From Streptomyces thermolilacinus SPC6 (lineage in GTDB: Bacteria; Actinomycetota; Actinomycetes; Streptomycetales; Streptomycetaceae), in NCBI RefSeq assembly GCF_000478605.2, contig NZ_ASHX02000001.1, forward strand, positions 3,883,895 through 3,947,894: DNA of 64,000 bases. The letters run 5' to 3'. The notes under the pieces are model-generated. The model had not been told where the DNA came from. It saw only the letters and a list, made by a program, of their open reading frames with translations, and did not search any database. Made by a program: the position numbers and the translations under genes. Positions 32,954-41,038 of the stretch are shown piece by piece. Position 1 is the first letter of the stretch. Every line of letters starts with the position of its first letter.

Positions 32954-33634
32954 ATGTACGGCCCCGGCCCCGGCCTCGTGCCACCGCGGCGTGGCACGCC
33001 GACCCATGTCATATGGCTCCGCGTGCTCTTCGCCGTGCTGCCGCTGCTGAGCTGCGGCTTCCTCACGGGCGGGGCGATGCTGCGGCTGGCGCTCGTGACC
33101 CGGCGGTCCCGCGACTGGTGGCTGTTCGGCGTCTCCGTGGTCCTCACGCTGACGACGATCGTCCTCATGCCGGAGGACACCGAGTCCCTCCAGGCCAACC
33201 TGGCGGCGGGCGGGCTGCTGCTCAACGCCGCCGCGTTCACCGGGTACTTCCTCTACGCGGACATCCGCCACTTCGACGGGAGCGCGTCCGGCCCGGCCGC
33301 CCCCGCGGGCCCCTCGCCGTACGCGACGACGTTCCCCACCGGCCCGGCGTCCGGCCCCGCCCCCGGCTACGGGTACCCGGCGCCGCAGGGCCAGGGGTAC
33401 CCGGGCATACCCACGCCGGTGCCCTCCCCGTACGCCCAGCCCCAGCCCGCCGCCACGGTCCAGCCGCCCGTGACGGTCCAGCCGCAGCCGCAGCCGCAGC
33501 CGCAGCCGCAGCCGCAGCCGCAGCCGCAGCCGCAGACCCAGCCCGGCCCGCCCGCGGGGCCCCGGATCGACCAGGTCCGCGCCGAGCTGGACGAGCTGAG
33601 CGACCTCCTCAGAAGGGACGACGGCACCCGGTGA
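32954..33634 (+). CDS. Membrane protein coupled to a Ser/Thr kinase
   Basis: A 226-residue protein with an N-terminal cytosolic segment and three hydrophobic helices (about 18-45, 52-70, 80-100). A long Pro/Gln-rich cytosolic tail follows, including nine Gln-Pro units in a row, and then a C-terminal helix (IDQVRAELDELSDLLRRDD). Its stop overlaps the GTG of the kinase gene. Since that kinase has no transmembrane segment, this protein may anchor it or act as its substrate; this is inferred only from gene order. The ATG at 32954 has a clear GGAGG site nine bases upstream. Confidence 0.8.
   Translation: MYGPGPGLVPPRRGTPTHVIWLRVLFAVLPLLSCGFLTGGAMLRLALVTRRSRDWWLFGVSVVLTLTTIVLMPEDTESLQANLAAGGLLLNAAAFTGYFLYADIRHFDGSASGPAAPAGPSPYATTFPTGPASGPAPGYGYPAPQGQGYPGIPTPVPSPYAQPQPAATVQPPVTVQPQPQPQPQPQPQPQPQPQTQPGPPAGPRIDQVRAELDELSDLLRRDDGTR
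33479..33532. repeat. Hexanucleotide repeat (CAGCCG)9
   Basis: Nine perfect CAGCCG units in the tail of the membrane protein encode Gln-Pro repeats. Length changes keep the reading frame, so strain-level variation is expected. Confidence 0.95.
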
Positions 33635-35223
33635 ACGGACGGGTCATCACCGGCCGGTACGAGCTGGCCACGCTCATCGGCCAGGGCGGCATGGGCCAGG
33701 TCTGGACGGCGTACGACCGGCGCCTGGACCGCCGCGTGGCCGTGAAGCTGCTGCGGCCCGACCACATGGCCGCCGCCACCGTCGCGGAGGACATGCGCCG
33801 CCGCTTCGTCCGCGAGTGCCGGGTCACCGCGCAGGTCTCCCACCCCGGCCTGGTCACCGTGCACGACGCGGGCAGCGACGGTGACGACCTGTACCTGGTC
33901 ATGCAGTACGTGGAGGGCGCCGACCTCTCCGACCACCTGGCGGAGCACGAGCCGTACCCCTGGCAGTGGGCCGTCTCGGTGGCCGCGCAGATGTGCGCCG
34001 TGCTGGCCGCCGTCCACGCCGTGCCGATCGTCCACCGCGACCTGAAGCCGCGCAACGTGATGGTGAAGCCCGACGGCACGATCACCGTCCTCGACCTGGG
34101 CGTCGCGTCCGTCCTGGACACCGACACGACGCGCCTCACGCACACCGGCTCGCCCATCGGCAGCCCCGCCTACATGGCGCCCGAGCAGGCCATGGGCGGC
34201 GCCGTCGGACCGTACACGGACCTGTACGCGCTCGGCATCGTCCTGCACGAACTCCTCAGCGGGAACGTGCCTTTCGCGGGCTCCACCGCCCTGGGCGTCC
34301 TCCACCGCCACCTGTACGAGCCGCCGCCGCCCATCCGGTCCATCCGCCCCGACACCCCCGAGGCCCTGGAGGCCCTCGTGCTGCGGCTCCTCGCGAAGGA
34401 CCCGCAGCACCGGCCGTCCGGCGCGCAGGAGGTGTACGAGGCGCTCGCCCCGCTGCTGCCCTCGCGCGCCGCCGGGCCGACCGGGCCCATGGACCCCACC
34501 CGGCCGTTCACCCGGCCCCTCGCGCCCTGGCCCGAGCGTGCCTCGGCGCCCGCCCCGGCGGTGCACGTCCCGCCGCCCCCGACCGCCCCGCCGCCGGGCA
34601 CGCCGGGCATGTCCGCGACCGGTACGGGAAGCGGTGTGCCCGCCGCGGGACGGCCCGACGTGGCCGCCGCCGTGGACGAGGTGAAGCGGCTGCTGGGCGA
34701 GGGCCGCATCACGCAGGCCGTGGACATCCTCGGCGCGATCCTCCCGGCCGCAGCGGCCGAGCACGGCGAGCAGTCGCACGTGGTGCGGGTCCTGCGCAAG
34801 CAGTACGCGACGACCCTGATGGACGACGGCCAGTACCGGCGCGCCCTGCCGGAGCTGCGCCGCCTCGCCGCCGACCGGGAGGCCGAGGCGGGCCCGGCCG
34901 ACCCGCAGACCCTCCAGTACCGGCACGACGTGGCGCTCTGCCTGGAGCATCTGGGCCAGGCGGCGGAGGCGCTCGCCGAGTACCGGGCGATCCTGCCGTA
35001 CCACGAGAGCGCCCGGCAGCAGCCCGGCGCCGACCCGAGCCGGGCGTTCGGCATCCGGCACCGGATCGGGCACCTGCTGCTGACCATGGGCGACCACTCG
35101 GGGGCGCACCAGCAGCTCCAGAACCTGCTGTACGACACGGAGCGCGCCTACGGGCCGTACCACCCGCTGGCGGGCGAACTCCGCCGGGCGCTCACCCACC
35201 AGCAGCAGATCCGCACCCACTGA
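33631..35223 (+). CDS. Soluble Ser/Thr protein kinase with C-terminal TPR-like repeats
   Basis: A 530-residue Hanks-type kinase. The glycine loop IGQGGMGQV (16-24), VAVKLL with Lys39, the catalytic loop IVHRDLKPRN (Asp137, Asn142), DLG in place of DFG (155-157) and APEQ (183-186) are all visible. Residues about 290-375 are a Pro-rich linker, and 375-530 are TPR-like helices with tetratricopeptide spacing (VVRVLRKQYATTLMDDGQY; LEHLGQAAEALAEYRAIL). There is no transmembrane segment or PASTA domain. The GTG start at 33631 overlaps the stop of the upstream membrane-protein gene (GTGA). The kinase is probably active; substrates are unknown. Confidence 0.92.
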   Translation: MNGRVITGRYELATLIGQGGMGQVWTAYDRRLDRRVAVKLLRPDHMAAATVAEDMRRRFVRECRVTAQVSHPGLVTVHDAGSDGDDLYLVMQYVEGADLSDHLAEHEPYPWQWAVSVAAQMCAVLAAVHAVPIVHRDLKPRNVMVKPDGTITVLDLGVASVLDTDTTRLTHTGSPIGSPAYMAPEQAMGGAVGPYTDLYALGIVLHELLSGNVPFAGSTALGVLHRHLYEPPPPIRSIRPDTPEALEALVLRLLAKDPQHRPSGAQEVYEALAPLLPSRAAGPTGPMDPTRPFTRPLAPWPERASAPAPAVHVPPPPTAPPPGTPGMSATGTGSGVPAAGRPDVAAAVDEVKRLLGEGRITQAVDILGAILPAAAAEHGEQSHVVRVLRKQYATTLMDDGQYRRALPELRRLAADREAEAGPADPQTLQYRHDVALCLEHLGQAAEALAEYRAILPYHESARQQPGADPSRAFGIRHRIGHLLLTMGDHSGAHQQLQNLLYDTERAYGPYHPLAGELRRALTHQQQIRTH

Positions 35224-35272
35224 CCGCGCCCCGCGCCCCCGGCCCCGGCGGTGCACGTCCCGCCGCCCCCGC

Positions 35273-35289
35273 GTGAGCCAGGGGCTCAC
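35273..35289. terminator. Short hairpin between convergent genes
   Basis: GTGAGCC (35273-35279) pairs with GGCTCAC (35283-35289) over a 3-base loop, between the kinase stop and the stop of the minus-strand gene. Confidence 0.5.
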
Positions 35290-35302
35290 CGCCCCGCGTG
35301 AC

Positions 35303-36097
35303 CTACAGGGCCGGGGCGCAGTACACGGAGTCGGCCACCTGGCCGAGGGGCCGGAGCCCGGGGCCGGGCGCCGGGTCCGCCGGGGCGACCAGCACCGCGC
35401 CCGGGCCCGCCAGCCCCTGCGCCCCCTCGTGCGGGGCGTCCAGGAGCAGCACGCCGTACCGCCGCTCCCGCACCTCGGGCGCGTCGAGGCCGCCCCGCAC
35501 CAGCCGCACGTCCTGCGAACCGGCCCCGCCCAGCGCCAGGTTGCCCCGCACCACGTCCTCGTCCCCCGGGTCGAGCAGCGTCAGCCGCGCCTCCACCCCG
35601 TGCCGCCGCAGCATCCGCCGCAGCGCCGCCGCGAACAGCCCGTGCCGCGACCCGGCCTCCAGCACCTCCACCACACCCCCCGGACCGGTCTCCGCACCCG
35701 CCGCCACCAGCAACGGCACCGCCGCCAGGCGGCCGCACACGTCGGACACCGTCCCGCCGATCCCGCCGGTCCCCAGCGCCTCCAGCGCCACGAGGTGCCG
35801 GTACGCCACCGTGATGTCGCCCCGCGCCCGCTCGTCCGCCGCGCCCGTCACCGTACGGACCTCGCCGACGAGCCGGTCCACCTGCGTGGGCGTCGGCATC
35901 CGGTGAGCGTCACGCCCGGCGTGGTCGAGCAGCAGCCCGAGCCCGTAGCTCTGCCGCCGCAGATCGGCGACCTCGTGGTGCAGGGCGTCCAGGTCCTTCT
36001 GGAACGCGTGCGTGATGTGCTCCATGCGCTGCTCGACCAGGGTGACGGCGGGCCGCAGCAGCCGCCTCGTCAGCGGGTTGCTCAGAAGAGAGGGCAT
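35303..36097 (-). CDS. Class I methyltransferase-like protein
   Basis: A 264-residue protein. An N-terminal helical segment (residues 1-60, including VEQRMEHITHAFQKDLDALHH, a likely coiled coil) precedes a Rossmann-like domain with VVEVLEAGSRHGLFAAALR (motif I-like, GSRHG), RLTLLDPGDED (acidic end of strand 2) and YGVLLLDAPH. The overall pattern suggests a SAM-dependent methyltransferase or a degenerate relative; the motif I glycines are weak. The ATG at 36097 is 11 bases past the stop codon of the yfhO-like gene upstream on the same strand, so they form an operon. A role in modifying the glycan made by the neighbouring glycosylation genes is possible but unproven. Confidence 0.6.
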   Translation of the reverse strand: MPSLLSNPLTRRLLRPAVTLVEQRMEHITHAFQKDLDALHHEVADLRRQSYGLGLLLDHAGRDAHRMPTPTQVDRLVGEVRTVTGAADERARGDITVAYRHLVALEALGTGGIGGTVSDVCGRLAAVPLLVAAGAETGPGGVVEVLEAGSRHGLFAAALRRMLRRHGVEARLTLLDPGDEDVVRGNLALGGAGSQDVRLVRGGLDAPEVRERRYGVLLLDAPHEGAQGLAGPGAVLVAPADPAPGPGLRPLGQVADSVYCAPAL

Positions 36098-36107
36098 GCG
36101 GGGCAAG

Positions 36108-38747
36108 CTACGCCGCACCGGCAGGTTCCCGGGAGACGGCACGGTGGTGCACGGGTGAAGTCTTGGTGGCGTACGGGCGACGCGCACGCCGTACGCGCGC
36201 GGCGACCGCAGCCAGCACCACCAGCGCCCCCGCCCCGGCCGCAGCGCCGCCCCGCAGCCCCGGCGTGCGGAACGCGCAGCTCACCGACCGCTCGCCCGGC
36301 GCCACCTCCACGGCCACCAGCCCCAGATGCTCCCCGGCCGGGCGGCCCTGGCACCGCCACCCGGCGATGCGGGGCGCCGAAAGGACCGCCACCCCGTGGG
36401 CGTCCGGCGGGAGCGTGGCCCGCACCTCGTCGCCGTCGACCCGTACGTCCACCGCCGCCCCCGCCCGCAGCCGCGCGACCGCCTCGCTCAGCCGCCCCCG
36501 GTCCAGGCAGCCGACGGCGCCGTCGGGCACGGCGCCCCGGCCCCGCCACTCCACGCGCGTGCCCGCCACGCGCTGGGTGCCGAGGGGGGTCATGGCGGCC
36601 CGCCGCTTGGGCAGCCCGCCGCGAAGCTCGGCCGGCCTGCCCGTACCGCCGAGACGCGCCGTGCCGGTGAAGTCGGGCGCCCAGGCGAAGACGTCGCTGC
36701 CGACCGGGCACACGCCATCCGCGGGGAGGTCGTAGACGCGCGACCCGAGCAGCAGCTCCTGGTTACGGAACGCGGAAGCGCCGTACCGGAGTTCCCGCCC
36801 CGTGCCGGGACCCGCGACCCCCGTGCCCGCACCCGCGTCCCCGGCGCCCGCACCCGCCTCCGCGACGCCCTCCGCCCGTACCGTCACCAGCGGCAGCCGC
36901 TCGTCCGTCCGCGTCAGCACCCCGTCCCGCCAGCGCGCGCCCACCGCGAACAGCGCGTCCGTGACCGGGTTGTCGAGGCTCTGGAGGTTCCGGCCGTGCG
37001 ACGTCCAGCCGCCGCCGAGAGCCGCCAGGGTCCGCGTCCACACCTCGGGCGTGTGGCTGCTGTAGTACGCGGCGCCCTGCCCGCCCAGCAGCAGCGGGTC
37101 GTTGCCGGTGAGCTGCGGGCGCCCCGGATCGGTCCGGTACGCGGGCCACCCGTCCGCGCCCCGCACCGCCGCCGCCCGCGCGTCGTGCGCGGCGCCCCAC
37201 GCCGGGTAGTCGTCCAGCCGCGCGGGCCGCTCCCGGTCGGCGTACGCCGTGGTCGCCGCGGCCGGCACGACCACGCTGACCGCCAACAGCGCGCCCCCCA
37301 CCCCCCGTACAACCGGACGCCCACGCCCCCGAGCCCCGCCGGCCCCGGCCCCCGCCCGTCCCGCACCACTCGCCGCCCTCAACAGCACCACGGCCCCCAC
37401 CGCCACGACCCCTCCCGCCCCGAACAGCCCGTACGCCGCGCCCGTCACCAGCCCGCTCCCCGAGGCCACCGCCGCGACCACGCCCAGCAGCGCCGCCCCG
37501 CCCAGCAGCGCCCGCCACCCCGGCCAGCCGCCCGCCGCCACGCCCGTCCACGCGGCCATCACCACGACACCGGCCAGCACGAACGTCTGCCGGTACGGGC
37601 TGCCGTTCGGTGTGGCGAACACATGCCACACCAGGTGCGTCGGCTCCCACTGCGCCGACAGCAGCACCCCCGCCACCAGCCCGCCCCACACGAGCCGCTC
37701 CCGCCCGTCCACCGCCCGGTGGAACGGCAGCGCGGCCGCCAGCAGCAGCGCCCCGGCGCCCAGGAACAGCGCGGGCGTGAAGAAGCTGTACGTCGCCGGG
37801 AGCACCCGCGCGGCCACGTCAGCCCACTCCGCCGCCTCGAACCGGCGCGTCCACCCCGGATACGCGTGCCGCGACCCCAGGAACACCGGCACCAGCACGG
37901 GCCCGGCGAGGCACACCCCCAGCACCACCGTCCCCACCGCCCGCGCCCACACCCGCACCACCCCGCGAGCCCCACGGCCCTCCACCACCCCCGAAGCCCC
38001 CGCTCCCGAAGCCCCCGCCCCAGGTAGCCCGGCCCCCGTCCCCGGAAGTCCAGCGCCACCCCCCGCCCCCAGCCGCGCGGCCAGCACCAGCGCCGCGCCC
38101 AGCGTCGCCATGTACGCGGTGTAGAAGTTCGCCGCCCAGCACAGGGCCACCACCACCGGCCCCAGCAGCGGCCGCCGCCCCTCCCGCACCCACTCCACGA
38201 CCAGGCACAGCAGCGGGAAGGCGACCAGCCCGTCCAGCCACATCGGGTTGTACGACGCCTCCACGACCGCCCAGCCGCACAGCGCGTACGCCGCGCCCAG
38301 CACGGCCGCGCCCCACCGGCTGCCCCGCCGCTGCCGCAGCAGCACCACCGCCATGGCAGCCGCCGCCGAGCCCAGCTTCAACACGGTCACCACGTACACG
38401 GCCAGGTCGATCCGCTCGCGCGGGAACGCGGCGACCAGCACCGCGAACGGGCTCGTCAGATACGTGCCCAGGTCGGGCAGCAGGCTGGTCCCGTACCCCG
38501 ACCGCCAGTTCAGCAGCGTCCCGCCCCCGGCCCGCCCGTGCAGCAGGTCCCACAGGTGGGCGTGGAACGGCACGAACTGGTTGCCGAGGTCGTTGACGGC
38601 ACGCGTACGCGGCCCGAAGGGGAAGGTCCGGGCCACGGCGTCACCGGCGCACACCGCCACCACGGCGAACAGCGCGGACAGCGCGCCGCACACGGCCGCG
38701 CCGGAGGCGGACGGCCGCGCGGACGGAAGGGTACGGGACTCGGCCAC
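36108..38747 (-). CDS. YfhO-family membrane glycosyltransferase-like protein
   Basis: An 879-residue protein with about twelve transmembrane helices in residues 15-480 and a large extracellular domain before a last helix near 850. The first extracellular loop (NDLGNQFVPFHAHLWDLLHG, NWRSGYGTSLLPDLGTYLTSP) carries the acidic residues expected for a GT-C type catalytic loop; YNPMWLDGLVAFPLL and GSPYRQTF are also typical of YfhO. In Bacillus and Listeria, YfhO transfers a sugar from a polyprenyl carrier onto teichoic acid together with a GtrB-type (CsbB) and a GtcA-type protein. Both partners lie divergently next to it here. GTG 38747 is chosen; an earlier GTG at about 38801 is possible. Confidence 0.85.
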   Translation of the reverse strand: MAESRTLPSARPSASGAAVCGALSALFAVVAVCAGDAVARTFPFGPRTRAVNDLGNQFVPFHAHLWDLLHGRAGGGTLLNWRSGYGTSLLPDLGTYLTSPFAVLVAAFPRERIDLAVYVVTVLKLGSAAAAMAVVLLRQRRGSRWGAAVLGAAYALCGWAVVEASYNPMWLDGLVAFPLLCLVVEWVREGRRPLLGPVVVALCWAANFYTAYMATLGAALVLAARLGAGGGAGLPGTGAGLPGAGASGAGASGVVEGRGARGVVRVWARAVGTVVLGVCLAGPVLVPVFLGSRHAYPGWTRRFEAAEWADVAARVLPATYSFFTPALFLGAGALLLAAALPFHRAVDGRERLVWGGLVAGVLLSAQWEPTHLVWHVFATPNGSPYRQTFVLAGVVVMAAWTGVAAGGWPGWRALLGGAALLGVVAAVASGSGLVTGAAYGLFGAGGVVAVGAVVLLRAASGAGRAGAGAGGARGRGRPVVRGVGGALLAVSVVVPAAATTAYADRERPARLDDYPAWGAAHDARAAAVRGADGWPAYRTDPGRPQLTGNDPLLLGGQGAAYYSSHTPEVWTRTLAALGGGWTSHGRNLQSLDNPVTDALFAVGARWRDGVLTRTDERLPLVTVRAEGVAEAGAGAGDAGAGTGVAGPGTGRELRYGASAFRNQELLLGSRVYDLPADGVCPVGSDVFAWAPDFTGTARLGGTGRPAELRGGLPKRRAAMTPLGTQRVAGTRVEWRGRGAVPDGAVGCLDRGRLSEAVARLRAGAAVDVRVDGDEVRATLPPDAHGVAVLSAPRIAGWRCQGRPAGEHLGLVAVEVAPGERSVSCAFRTPGLRGGAAAGAGALVVLAAVAARVRRARRPYATKTSPVHHRAVSREPAGAA

Positions 38748-38871
38748 GCCCCCGAATATGGCACCGGAGAACCGCCGACTCGGCTGCCCCGTAAACGAGT
38801 TCACCCAATGGCCGCCTGCCCGCCACAAAGCGGGTCCGCACCCGACACGCACGGCCGTTTCCGTTTACCGC
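38748..38871. promoter_or_regulatory. Divergent promoter region of the YfhO / GtrB-GtrA set
   Basis: A 124-base spacer. On the minus strand CATATT lies seven bases before the chosen YfhO start, a possible leaderless promoter. On the plus strand no Shine-Dalgarno site precedes the GtrB start. Confidence 0.4.
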
Positions 38872-39837
38872 GTGCTGATCTCGATAGTGGTGCCCTGCTT
38901 CGACGAAGAGGAGATCATCGCCCGGTTCCACGAGCACGTCACCACGGAATTGGGCCGCCTCGCGGTGGACTTCGAACTCGTCTACGTGGACGACGGAAGC
39001 CGTGACGGCACCCTGGAGATCCTCCAGGAGCGGGCCGCCGCGGACCCCCGCGTCCGGTACGTCTCCTTCAGCCGCAACTTCGGCAAGGAGGCCGCCATGC
39101 TCGCCGGGCTGCGCCACGCCACCGGCGACGCGGTCGTCCTCATGGACGCCGACCTCCAGCACCCGCCGCGCCTCGTCGGCCGCATGCTGGAGCTGCACGC
39201 CGAGGGGTACGACCAGGTCGTCGCCCGCCGGACCCGCGACGGCGACCGCGTCACCCGCACCCTGCTCGCCCGCGGCTACTACCGGGTGATCAACCGGCTC
39301 GTGGACGTGGAGCTGACCGACGGCGTCGGCGACTTCCGGCTGCTGTCCCGCAGGGCCGTCGAAGCGGTGCTCGAACTCACCGAGTACAACCGTTTCTCGA
39401 AAGGGATCTTCGCCTGGGTCGGTTTCCCCACCACCACCTTCGAGTACCGGAACGAGACCCGCGAGCAGGGCCGCTCGAAATGGACGTTCCGCAAACTCCT
39501 CAACTACGGCCTCGACGGTCTGCTCTCCTTCAACGACAAACCGCTGCGCGCCGCACTCCACCTGGGCCTCGTCCTCGTCTCCACCGCCGCCCTCTACGCC
39601 GCGTGGATCGTCGGCGACGCCCTCCTCAACGGCGTGGACACCCCCGGATACGTCACCCTCCTGGTCGCCGTCACCGCCCTCGCCGGTGTCCAGATGGTCA
39701 TGCTCGGCCTGATCGGGGAGTATGTGGGCCGTATCTACTACGAGGTGAAGCGGCGCCCCCACTTCCTGGTGAAGGCGACGAACACCGGCGCGGCACCGCG
39801 CACCCGACCGTCCCCAGGGGAGTTCAGCCGAAGATGA
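38872..39837 (+). CDS. GtrB/DPM1-type polyprenyl-phosphate glycosyltransferase
   Basis: A 321-residue GT2 enzyme that loads a sugar onto a polyprenyl phosphate on the cytosolic side of the membrane. It starts ISIVVPCFDEEEIIARF, then has VYVDDGSRDGTLEIL (first Asp pair), MDADLQHPPRL (DxD-like metal site) and RRTRDGDRVTR. EQGRSKWTFRKLL, the RSKW motif of the DPM/GtrB family, comes before two C-terminal transmembrane helices (about 230-255, 262-290). The GTG at 38872 is the only sensible start in this frame. Its stop overlaps the ATG of the gtrA-like gene (ATGA). Confidence 0.92.
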   Translation: MLISIVVPCFDEEEIIARFHEHVTTELGRLAVDFELVYVDDGSRDGTLEILQERAAADPRVRYVSFSRNFGKEAAMLAGLRHATGDAVVLMDADLQHPPRLVGRMLELHAEGYDQVVARRTRDGDRVTRTLLARGYYRVINRLVDVELTDGVGDFRLLSRRAVEAVLELTEYNRFSKGIFAWVGFPTTTFEYRNETREQGRSKWTFRKLLNYGLDGLLSFNDKPLRAALHLGLVLVSTAALYAAWIVGDALLNGVDTPGYVTLLVAVTALAGVQMVMLGLIGEYVGRIYYEVKRRPHFLVKATNTGAAPRTRPSPGEFSRR

Positions 39838-40253
39838 CCGGCGTCAGCGGCCAGATCGTCAGGTTCGCCCTGGTCGGGGTGGTGAACACCGGTACGTACT
39901 ACGGCTGCTACCTGCTGCTCCTCGCGTGCGGCCTGCCGTACGTCGCCGCGCACGTCGTGGCGTTCCTGCTGTCGATGACCGGCTCGTTCTTCCTCACCAG
40001 CTACTTCACCTACCGCACCCGCCCCACCTGGCGGAAGTTCCTGCTGTTCCCGCTCACCAACGCGGCCAACTTCGTGATCACCACCCTCGGGGTGTGGCTG
40101 CTGGTCGGCATCGCGGGAATGTCCAGCCGGTACGCGCCGCTGCTCGCCGCCGCGGCCGCGATCCCCGTCACGTTCGTCGTCTCCCGGACGATCATGCTGC
40201 GGCCCGAGAACCCGAAGGACCGTGACTCGTTGGCAGAAGTGGCTCCGAAGTAG
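39834..40253 (+). CDS. GtrA-family membrane protein
   Basis: A 139-residue protein with four transmembrane helices (about 8-30, 35-55, 70-92, 100-120), beginning QIVRFALVGVVNTGTYYGCY, the GtrA signature. GtrA/GtcA proteins are thought to flip polyprenyl-phosphate sugars to the outer leaflet. Overlap with the GtrB gene (ATGA at 39834-39837) shows coupled translation. With the divergent YfhO gene it completes a three-component lipid-linked glycosylation set. Confidence 0.9.
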   Translation: MTGVSGQIVRFALVGVVNTGTYYGCYLLLLACGLPYVAAHVVAFLLSMTGSFFLTSYFTYRTRPTWRKFLLFPLTNAANFVITTLGVWLLVGIAGMSSRYAPLLAAAAAIPVTFVVSRTIMLRPENPKDRDSLAEVAPK

Positions 40254-40336
40254 TGGCCCGGGCCACAGCCACTGCATACCATCGATCACCGCAAGGTCGT
40301 TGACACTGACGTACGACCCACGCCGGGAGGCCCCCT

Positions 40337-40987
40337 TTGCACCGCCGCCGTCGCACCGCGCTCTCCGTCTCCGCCGCCCTCGTCGTCGCGGCCCCCCTCC
40401 TCACCGCCTGCGGCAGCGACGCCCACCCGGGCGCGGCCGCCGTCGTCGGCGGACAGCGGATCGAGACGGCCGCGCTCCAGGCGCAGGTCCGGGACGTCCG
40501 CACGGCGCAGGAGGCGTCGCCGCAGGCCGAGCAGCTGATCCGCGCCACGGGAGACCTCAGCCGCGAGAAGCTCAACGGGATGATCTTCGACCGGGTGGTG
40601 GAGAAGGTCGCCGCCGACTCCGGGATCACCGTCAGCCGCAAGGAGATCCAGCAGACGCGGCGCGCCGCCGCCCGCCAGTACGGAGGGGACGCGCAGCTCG
40701 CCGCGATGCTCCTCCAGCAGCAGGGCACCGCCCCCGACGAGATCGACGACGTCGTCCGGCGGAACATCCTCATGAACAAGATCGCCGAGAAGCACGGCGT
40801 GACCAACAGCCCCGAGGGCCAGAAGAAGCTCGCCGACCTGTTCGGCAGCGCGTCCAGGGCCCTCGGCATCGACGTGAACCCCCGGTACGGCACCTGGGAC
40901 CACGACAAGATCCAGCTCGGCCGCTACCAGGCGCCGTGGCTCCGCCAGGTCACCCAGGACCCGGCCGCCGCCCCGACGGGCCTGTAG
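40337..40987 (+). CDS. SurA-N-domain-like lipoprotein
   Basis: A 216-residue lipoprotein (signal ending PLLTAC, lipidated Cys near residue 25). The exported domain (about 35-175) looks like the helical SurA N-terminal chaperone domain: AAAVVGGQRIETAALQAQVRDV, KLNGMIFDRVVEKVAADSGI and VVRRNILMNKIAEK. There is no PPIase domain, so a holdase-type or assembly role at the outer face of the membrane is likely. The start is a TTG (40337-40339) with GGGAGG eight bases upstream. It lies before mazG on the same strand, as I recall for other Streptomyces. Confidence 0.85.
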   Translation: MHRRRRTALSVSAALVVAAPLLTACGSDAHPGAAAVVGGQRIETAALQAQVRDVRTAQEASPQAEQLIRATGDLSREKLNGMIFDRVVEKVAADSGITVSRKEIQQTRRAAARQYGGDAQLAAMLLQQQGTAPDEIDDVVRRNILMNKIAEKHGVTNSPEGQKKLADLFGSASRALGIDVNPRYGTWDHDKIQLGRYQAPWLRQVTQDPAAAPTGL

Positions 40988-41026
40988 GACCGGGCGGCGG
41001 GTTCGAGGGGCGTCCGGGACCGGCGG

Positions 41027-41032
41027 TAGGTT
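41027..41032 (+). promoter_or_regulatory. -10 box of mazG
   Basis: TAGGTT, six bases before the GTG at 41039. It lies in the second copy of an approximately 25-bp imperfect direct repeat (about 40987-41012 and 41016-41041); the first copy has GGGTTCGAGGGG in place of TAGGTTCGAGGGG. Confidence 0.5.
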
Positions 41033-41038
41033 CGAGGG

